Assembly: GCA_035702985.1 (NCBI GenBank)
Contig: DASSZD010000114.1
Location: 1-10,407 of the forward strand
Direction of reading: 5' to 3'
Origin: JAKAXG01 sp035702985
Lineage (GTDB): Bacteria > Actinomycetota > Acidimicrobiia > Acidimicrobiales > Palsa-688
Length of the DNA stretch: 10,407 nt
Part shown: positions 5,369 to 10,407 of the stretch, piece after piece
Position numbering within the stretch: the first letter of the stretch is position 1
Layout of the letters: every line of letters starts with the position of its first letter
Notes under the pieces: model-generated
What the model was told of the DNA's origin: nothing
What the model saw: only the letters and a program-made list of their open reading frames with translations
Database searches by the model: none
Position numbers and translations under genes: made by a program

Positions 5369-6373
5369 TCAGCCGTTCCAGTCGAGAAGCCGGGACCGCA
5401 GGGTCTCCAGGTCCTCCTTGCGCATCCCGGCCGGCCCGGTGAGGTACTCCTCGACCCCGGCATACCCGGTGTCGAGGTAGTCGAGGGCCTCCTCCATCAC
5501 CCAGCGGGGGGCGGTGAGCACGCCGGCCGCCGCTTCCGGGGACAGGCCCGCCTGGAGCAGCCGCCCGTAGGTGGAGTCCTGCTGGGAGCGGAGCCGGTAC
5601 CGGGCGGTCAGCTCGTAATCGTCGAGGACCACCGAGCGGTCCACGCCGAGCGCCTCCAGCAGAACGGCGGCCACCATGCCGGTGCGATCCTTGCCGGCGT
5701 GGCAGTGGAAGGCGGCGGGCAGGCCGCCGTCCTCGGAGAGGCCGGTGAGGAGGCGGCCGATCTGGATGGCGGCGTGGTCGAGCATCCCCTTGTAGGTGTC
5801 CGCCAGGAGACGCTCCCCGTCGGCGCCGGCCAGGCCGGCCAGGGGAGCCGGGCGGGCCTCGTCCGCCGGACGGCTCAGGATGATCAGGTGCCGGGATTCC
5901 ACCGGGTCGGGATTCTCGGCCCGTTCCGGGTCGCCCCGCAGGTCGTAGACCCTCCGCACGCCCAGCTGCTCGTAGAGGCTTAGATCCTCGGGCAGCAGGC
6001 CGTGCAGGCCGTCGGCCCGGAAGACCAGCCCCCAGCGGACCACGGCGCCCAGGGCGGTCCGGTACCCGCCGAGGTCACGGAAGTTGGTGATGCCCCGGAA
6101 GGCGATGCGCCGGTCGGTGGTCACCACCGCCGGCCCCCCTCCGCAGGGGCTGACCGACACGAAGAGCCGCCCACCCTCCGGGCCGGCCAGCCGCCAGCTG
6201 GTCCGGCCGGCGGGCACAGTGGTGAGGTACCGGTGGTGGCGCCGGTCGGGTGATGGGCCCACGGCCAGGTCCACGGGCCCCGCCTCGCCGGCCAACTCCC
6301 AGGACACCACGAGAGACCCGTCGGCTTCGGTGTCCATCCGGGCGCTCACAACCGTGGTGTCCATCTGGACCAC
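5369..6373 (-). CDS. Protein-tyrosine phosphatase (Y_phosphatase3 family)
   Basis: This gene encodes a cysteine-dependent phosphatase related to mycobacterial PtpB, which can remove phosphate from tyrosine and in some members from serine, threonine or phosphoinositides. Of 334 residues, about 90-334 form the catalytic domain. ITNFRDLGGYRT (about 95-106) is the typical entry motif and DLRGDPE (about 144-150) follows. HCHAGKDRTG (223-232) is the P-loop, with nucleophile Cys224, Asp229 and Arg230. Residues 1-85 look like a separate beta-rich domain (SLVVSWELAG, then GRLFVSVSPCG). No signal peptide is present, so it should be cytoplasmic. The start is uncertain. GTG at 6373 and ATG at 6364 both lack a Shine-Dalgarno sequence, and TAGCGT lies 9 nt before the ATG, which would suit a leaderless mRNA. 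It is divergent from the alcohol dehydrogenase. Acid or lipid phosphatase activity is also possible. Confidence 0.9.
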   Translation of the reverse strand: MVQMDTTVVSARMDTEADGSLVVSWELAGEAGPVDLAVGPSPDRRHHRYLTTVPAGRTSWRLAGPEGGRLFVSVSPCGGGPAVVTTDRRIAFRGITNFRDLGGYRTALGAVVRWGLVFRADGLHGLLPEDLSLYEQLGVRRVYDLRGDPERAENPDPVESRHLIILSRPADEARPAPLAGLAGADGERLLADTYKGMLDHAAIQIGRLLTGLSEDGGLPAAFHCHAGKDRTGMVAAVLLEALGVDRSVVLDDYELTARYRLRSQQDSTYGRLLQAGLSPEAAAGVLTAPRWVMEEALDYLDTGYAGVEEYLTGPAGMRKEDLETLRSRLLDWNG

Positions 6374-6518
6374 ACGCTAGGGCCCCGGTGGGGCATCCAC
6401 CGGCTCCGGCAGGCGAAATCTGGGTGAACAAACGGGAAGGCCGGCCGAAGCTCCTGATCATCATCTGGAGGTATAGCCTCGGGCCGGCCGGTGCCGGACC
6501 GGTCGGGAGGGGTGGCGC
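6374..6518. promoter_or_regulatory. Divergent promoter region, phosphatase / alcohol dehydrogenase
   Basis: This 145 bp region separates the two divergent genes. On the plus strand TATAGC at 6472-6477 is a candidate -10 for the dehydrogenase, 41 nt before its ATG, with only weak -35 candidates. CCGGT-GCCGG-ACCGG forms a 5-bp stem in the leader, just before the Shine-Dalgarno sequence GGGAGGGG (6505-6512). On the minus strand TAGCGT sits just before the phosphatase start. No clear operator was found. Confidence 0.35.
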
Positions 6519-7565
6519 ATGCGAGCGGTGATGTTCCGTGGGTGGAAGACGTTCCCCACCATCGAGGAGATAGATGTCCCGGAGCCGGGCCCCGGCGAGG
6601 TGCTGCTCAAGGTGGCCGGGGCGGGCGCCTGCCACTCGGACGTGGCCATCTTCCACGAGTTCGACGCCGACCTCGACCAGGGCCTCATGTCCCCGCCGTT
6701 CGTGCTGGGCCACGAGAACTCCGGCTGGGTGGAAGCCCTCGGCCCGGGGGTCCGCGGGTTGGAGATCGGGGCCCCGCACCTGGTCTACGGTCCGGTCGGG
6801 TGCGGCCACTGCAGGGCCTGCTCCCGGGGACAGGACACCTACTGCGAGCGCCCGGCCGAGGTCGGCTACCTGGGCATCGGGCTGGGCCGCAACGGCGGCA
6901 TGGCCGAGTACATGACCGTCCCGGTGCGGAACCTGGTCCCCCTCGGCGACGCCGACCCGGTCGCAGCGGCGCCCCTCGCCGACGCCGGGCTCACCCCCTA
7001 CCACGCGGTGAAGATGGCGCTGCCCCGCCTGGCCGGCGGCGGCCGCCACGCCCTGGTGATAGGCCTCGGCGGCCTGGGCCTGGTGGGGGTGCAGATCCTC
7101 CGCGCCATCACCGGTGCCAACGTGATCGCCACCGACCTCAAGCCGCAGGCCATGGCCCGGGCCCGGGACCTCGGCGCGGTGACCGTGGAAGGCGGCCCCG
7201 GCCAGGCTGATCAGATCCGCGCCCTGACCGGCGGCCGGGGGGTCGACGCGGTGTTCGACTTCGTCGGTGCCGGCGCCACGATCGCCCTGGCCCAGGCGGC
7301 CGTGGCCCAGCAGGGCGCCATGCAGATAGTGGGGATCGGCGGCGGCACGGCCCAGTGGTCCTTTTTCACCAACCCTTACGAAGCGACCCTGACCAACTCG
7401 TACTGGGGGACCATCGAGGACCTCCACGAGGTGGTCGACCTCTACCGGGCCGGCTTGATCGTGCCCGACGTCGAGCGCTTCACCATGGACGACGCCCTCG
7501 AGGCGTACCGCCGGCTGCGCGACGGCGAACTCGACGCCAGGGCGGTCGTGGTCCCGCACTCGTAA
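6519..7565 (+). CDS. Zinc-dependent NAD alcohol dehydrogenase (MDR family)
   Basis: This 348-residue medium-chain dehydrogenase oxidises an alcohol to an aldehyde or ketone, or the reverse, with a nicotinamide cofactor. Catalytic zinc ligands are Cys38 (GACHSD), His65 with Glu66 (GHE) and probably Asp155 (LADAGLTPYHA), as in the Asp-type bacterial alcohol dehydrogenases. The structural zinc site is Cys95, Cys98, Cys101 and Cys109 (CGHCRACSRGQDTYC). The Rossmann motif is GLGGLG (182-187), and Asp206 at the end of the next strand points to NAD rather than NADP. The length is normal and all key residues are present, so it should be active. The start is ATG at 6519, with GGGAGGGG 6 nt upstream. 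The substrate cannot be read from the sequence; secondary or aromatic alcohols are typical for close relatives. It ends 9 nt from the convergent anti-sigma-like gene with no visible terminator. Confidence 0.94.
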   Translation: MRAVMFRGWKTFPTIEEIDVPEPGPGEVLLKVAGAGACHSDVAIFHEFDADLDQGLMSPPFVLGHENSGWVEALGPGVRGLEIGAPHLVYGPVGCGHCRACSRGQDTYCERPAEVGYLGIGLGRNGGMAEYMTVPVRNLVPLGDADPVAAAPLADAGLTPYHAVKMALPRLAGGGRHALVIGLGGLGLVGVQILRAITGANVIATDLKPQAMARARDLGAVTVEGGPGQADQIRALTGGRGVDAVFDFVGAGATIALAQAAVAQQGAMQIVGIGGGTAQWSFFTNPYEATLTNSYWGTIEDLHEVVDLYRAGLIVPDVERFTMDDALEAYRRLRDGELDARAVVVPHS

Positions 7566-7574
7566 CTGCCAGCA

Positions 7575-8674
<1,100 letters not shown>

Positions 8675-8678
<4 letters not shown>

Positions 8679-9244
8679 AGCCTTATACCTTCCACCGAGA
8701 ACTCCCGGCTCAGACGATGGAGGGCCCGGTGCTGGAGGACCCGCACCGCGCCCACGCTCTTGTCCATCACCTCCGCCGTCTCGGCGATGCTGAGGCCGAC
8801 CACCAGTCGCAGGAGGATCACGTCGCCCTGATCCGGGCTGAGCACGGTGCAGATGCGGTTGATGACCGCCTGGGCCGCCTCGGACTCCAGCATCGGGGCG
8901 TCGGGCCCGCCACCTGTCACCAGGCGTTCCAACGCCGCCGGGTCCACGGGATCGGAGTGGTGGGGCGGTTGGAGCCGGTGGCCGGCCAGCAATGCGTGGG
9001 CGATACCTACCAACCAGGCCCGGAAGCCGGCCTCGTCCCCGTGGAAGTCGCGCAGGTCGCGGGCCGCCAGGAGCCACGCCTCGGCGGTCAGGTCCTCGGC
9101 TTCGCGCCGCGCCCGGGCCCGGAAATACCGGATGAGCGCCGGGTTGAACTCCCGGTAGAGAACGTTGAACGCGCTCTCCTGGCCCTGTTTCGCTCCGTCC
9201 AGGACATCCGGGAAGCGGGGACCGATCGCCATCTCCTCAACCAT
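8675..9244 (-). CDS. ECF-type RNA polymerase sigma factor
   Basis: This 189-residue sigma factor contains only regions 2 and 4, as in extracytoplasmic-function factors. Region 2 spans about residues 25-92 (AFNVLYREFNPALIRYF, then EDLTAEAWLLAARDL and FRAWLVGIAHALLAGHR). Region 4 spans about 122-182 (LSPDQGDVILLRLVVGLS, then IAETAEVMDKSVGAVRVLQH), with the helix-turn-helix that reads the -35 element. It would redirect polymerase to a small regulon when freed from its partner, the overlapping membrane protein. The start is uncertain. ATG 9244 is given. GTG 9265 would add seven residues, and ATG 9232 would remove four but has GAGGAG directly against it. None has an ideal Shine-Dalgarno sequence. 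No clear ECF-type GGAAC/CGTC promoter with correct spacing was found upstream, so autoregulation is not shown. Confidence 0.93.
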
Positions 9245-9358
9245 ATTGAGCCGGGCCGCCGGCACGGGGCGTTTCGCCGGGGCCGTGCCCGGCCCGGGCC
9301 GTCAGCCCGGCCGTCGACGGTCACCCGGAAAAACAAGAAATTTCCGCAAGGGTGTAAC

Positions 9359-9376
9359 ACGGACCTCATTGTCCGT
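9359..9376. promoter_or_regulatory. Dyad between ECF sigma and prepilin genes
   Basis: ACGGAC and GTCCGT form a perfect 6-bp inverted repeat around CTCATT. It lies in the AT-richer part of the divergent intergenic region (9245-9432). Nearby, GGAAA (9328-9332) and TTTCC (9341-9345) form a second small dyad. Either could be an operator or a hairpin. No promoter with good spacing was identified on either strand. Confidence 0.35.
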
Positions 9377-9432
9377 CCCATCGGACGCCGGTGGTCTCAA
9401 GGGTCGGCCCTCCGGAGGCCGAGGCTGGTGGC

Positions 9433-10407
9433 GTGGCCCACGGATCGCACGGTGCAAGGCGCGACACGCGCCGAGACGGCGGAAGCGGCCCGCAGGTGGC
9501 CCCGCCGCGCCCCGCCGGTTCCGACTCACCGGAGGCCGGCTTCACGCTCATCGAGCTGGTGGTGGCCCTGGGGCTCCTGGCCATCCTGATGTCGGCGTCC
9601 CTCTACTCGATCATGCAGGGGCTCCGTCTGTCCCGCGACAACCAGGACCGGGTGGTGGCGGCCAACGTGGTGACCGGTGTCCTCGAGAAGCTCCAGACGG
9701 CCGCTCTCACCACCGCCGGGTTCGACACCATCCCGGTCACCACCGAGACGCTTCCGGCCCAGACCTCAGCAGGTGTCAGCTTCCATCTCACCCAGACGGC
9801 CGAATGGGTCAACCGGGGGCTCAGCGGCTCGTCGTGCAACAGCGGTACCAACGCCTCGCTCATCCTGCGGGCCACGGTCACCGCCAGTTGGGGATCTGCC
9901 GGGTCGGTGAGCCAGAGCGCCCTCCTGGCTGCGCCCAACGGCACCTTCAGCGCCGGCAACGGATCCCTGGCCGTGCAGGTGAGCTCGTCGGCCGGCACCG
10001 GGTTGAGCGGCGCCGACGTGACGGTGAGCAACAGCTGGGCCCCGGCCGTGAACCAGACCATCACGACCGGCTCGGACGGGTGCGCCTTCTTCGCCCAGCT
10101 ACCCCCCAGTACCGGCCACCCGCCCTACAACGTGACCGTCTCCAGCGCCGGAGGGGTGGATGTAAAAGAGCAGCCCAGCTTCGTCACCACCGAGACCGTG
10201 AGCTCCGGGACGGTGTCGCTGTTGACCGGCTCCAACGCCATCAACTACGACCAGGGCGGCTCGGTCCTGTGGACCTACAGCCCGGCGTCCCCCAGCCCGG
10301 CGCTGGGCATGCCCGTGTCCCTGGACAGCTCCAGCCAGAGCCTGACCGACGATCTGTACGCGTGGAGCACCGGTTCCCTGAACCCGGTGTACCCCGGCAC
10401 CTACGCC
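9433..10407 (+). CDS. Type IV prepilin-like protein with Ig-like region (partial)
   Basis: The N-terminus has a class III signal: a hydrophilic leader ending in EAG, then FTLIELVVALGLLAILMSA. Prepilin peptidase would cut between Gly36 and Phe37 and methylate Phe. Glu at mature position 5 (Glu41) is the conserved assembly residue. The hydrophobic helix is followed by SLYSIMQGLRLSRDN, as in pseudopilins or minor pilins. The mature part is rich in Ser, Thr, Gly and Val. One segment (GSLAVQVSSSAGTGLSGADV, then TVSN and TGSDGCAFFAQLP) resembles carboxypeptidase-regulatory or Ig-like beta domains. The frame stays open to the window end (325 residues seen), longer than most major pilins, so a minor pilin or surface adhesin is likely. 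GTG 9433 has GAGG 8 nt upstream. GTG 9496, with GGAAG 10 nt upstream, would give a 15-residue leader and is equally possible. It is divergent from the ECF sigma gene. Confidence 0.85.
   Translation, partial: MAHGSHGARRDTRRDGGSGPQVAPPRPAGSDSPEAGFTLIELVVALGLLAILMSASLYSIMQGLRLSRDNQDRVVAANVVTGVLEKLQTAALTTAGFDTIPVTTETLPAQTSAGVSFHLTQTAEWVNRGLSGSSCNSGTNASLILRATVTASWGSAGSVSQSALLAAPNGTFSAGNGSLAVQVSSSAGTGLSGADVTVSNSWAPAVNQTITTGSDGCAFFAQLPPSTGHPPYNVTVSSAGGVDVKEQPSFVTTETVSSGTVSLLTGSNAINYDQGGSVLWTYSPASPSPALGMPVSLDSSSQSLTDDLYAWSTGSLNPVYPGTYA

Noticed and set aside
6075..7559. A 494-codon minus-strand frame across the phosphatase start and the dehydrogenase
   Set aside because: It is antisense to a complete alcohol dehydrogenase with all zinc ligands and has His/Gly-rich composition without a recognisable domain.
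8679..9077. N-terminal extension of the anti-sigma-like protein to position 9077
   Set aside because: The extra 133 codons fully overlap the ECF sigma gene and are Pro/Arg/Gly-rich without structure. The GTG at 8678, overlapping the sigma stop, is the natural start.
9316..9345. ECF autoregulatory promoter (GGAAAT to CGTC, minus strand)
   Set aside because: The two elements are about 20 bp apart, more than the 16-17 bp usual for ECF promoters, so the match is probably chance.

Overview
The window looks like chromosomal DNA from a high-GC actinobacterium. The GC-rich, tightly packed coding, the frequent GTG starts, the mycobacterial-type cold-shock protein and Cys-containing bS18, and the style of the sigma and anti-sigma proteins all fit Actinomycetota. 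My best guess is class Acidimicrobiia, but this is inference from protein style, not from a marker phylogeny. No rRNA, tRNA, CRISPR array, transposase, phage gene or attachment site was seen.

Layout. (1) Positions 1-930, minus strand: an almost complete RpoD/SigA-like sigma-70 factor that runs off the left edge. A 299 bp divergent gap separates it from a 98-residue HTH-like protein of unknown function (1230-1526, plus). (2) 1566-2033, minus: a stand-alone ribosomal protein bS18 with a long low-complexity tail. (3) 2290-4331, plus: a cold-shock/RNA block made of a CspA-type protein, a DEAD-box RNA helicase, and a small SHOCT-like protein whose start overlaps the helicase stop by 4 nt. The csp leader holds an 8-bp inverted repeat that can pair with its Shine-Dalgarno sequence. 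(4) 4420-5337, plus: a secreted lipoprotein with an SH3-like domain. (5) 5369-6373, minus: a PTP of the Y_phosphatase3 family, divergent from (6) 6519-7565, plus: a zinc- and NAD-dependent medium-chain alcohol dehydrogenase. (7) 7575-9244, minus: an ECF sigma factor overlapping by 4 nt a single-pass membrane protein, a probable anti-sigma factor, that ends in a roughly 115-residue Asn-Gly-rich repeat tail. (8) 9433 to the right edge, plus: a type IV prepilin-like protein with a large surface part, divergent from the ECF sigma gene.

How the parts may work together. Csp, helicase and bS18 all concern RNA structure and translation and sit side by side, so the middle of the window reads as a cold/translation island. 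On the right, the sigma/anti-sigma pair and the divergent prepilin form a plausible cell-surface regulatory unit in which the repeat-rich tail faces outward. That functional link rests only on gene order. No wholly new system is proven here. The best leads are the SD-masking hairpin of csp, the Asn-Gly tail of the anti-sigma-like protein, the tailed bS18, and the helicase-SHOCT coupling.
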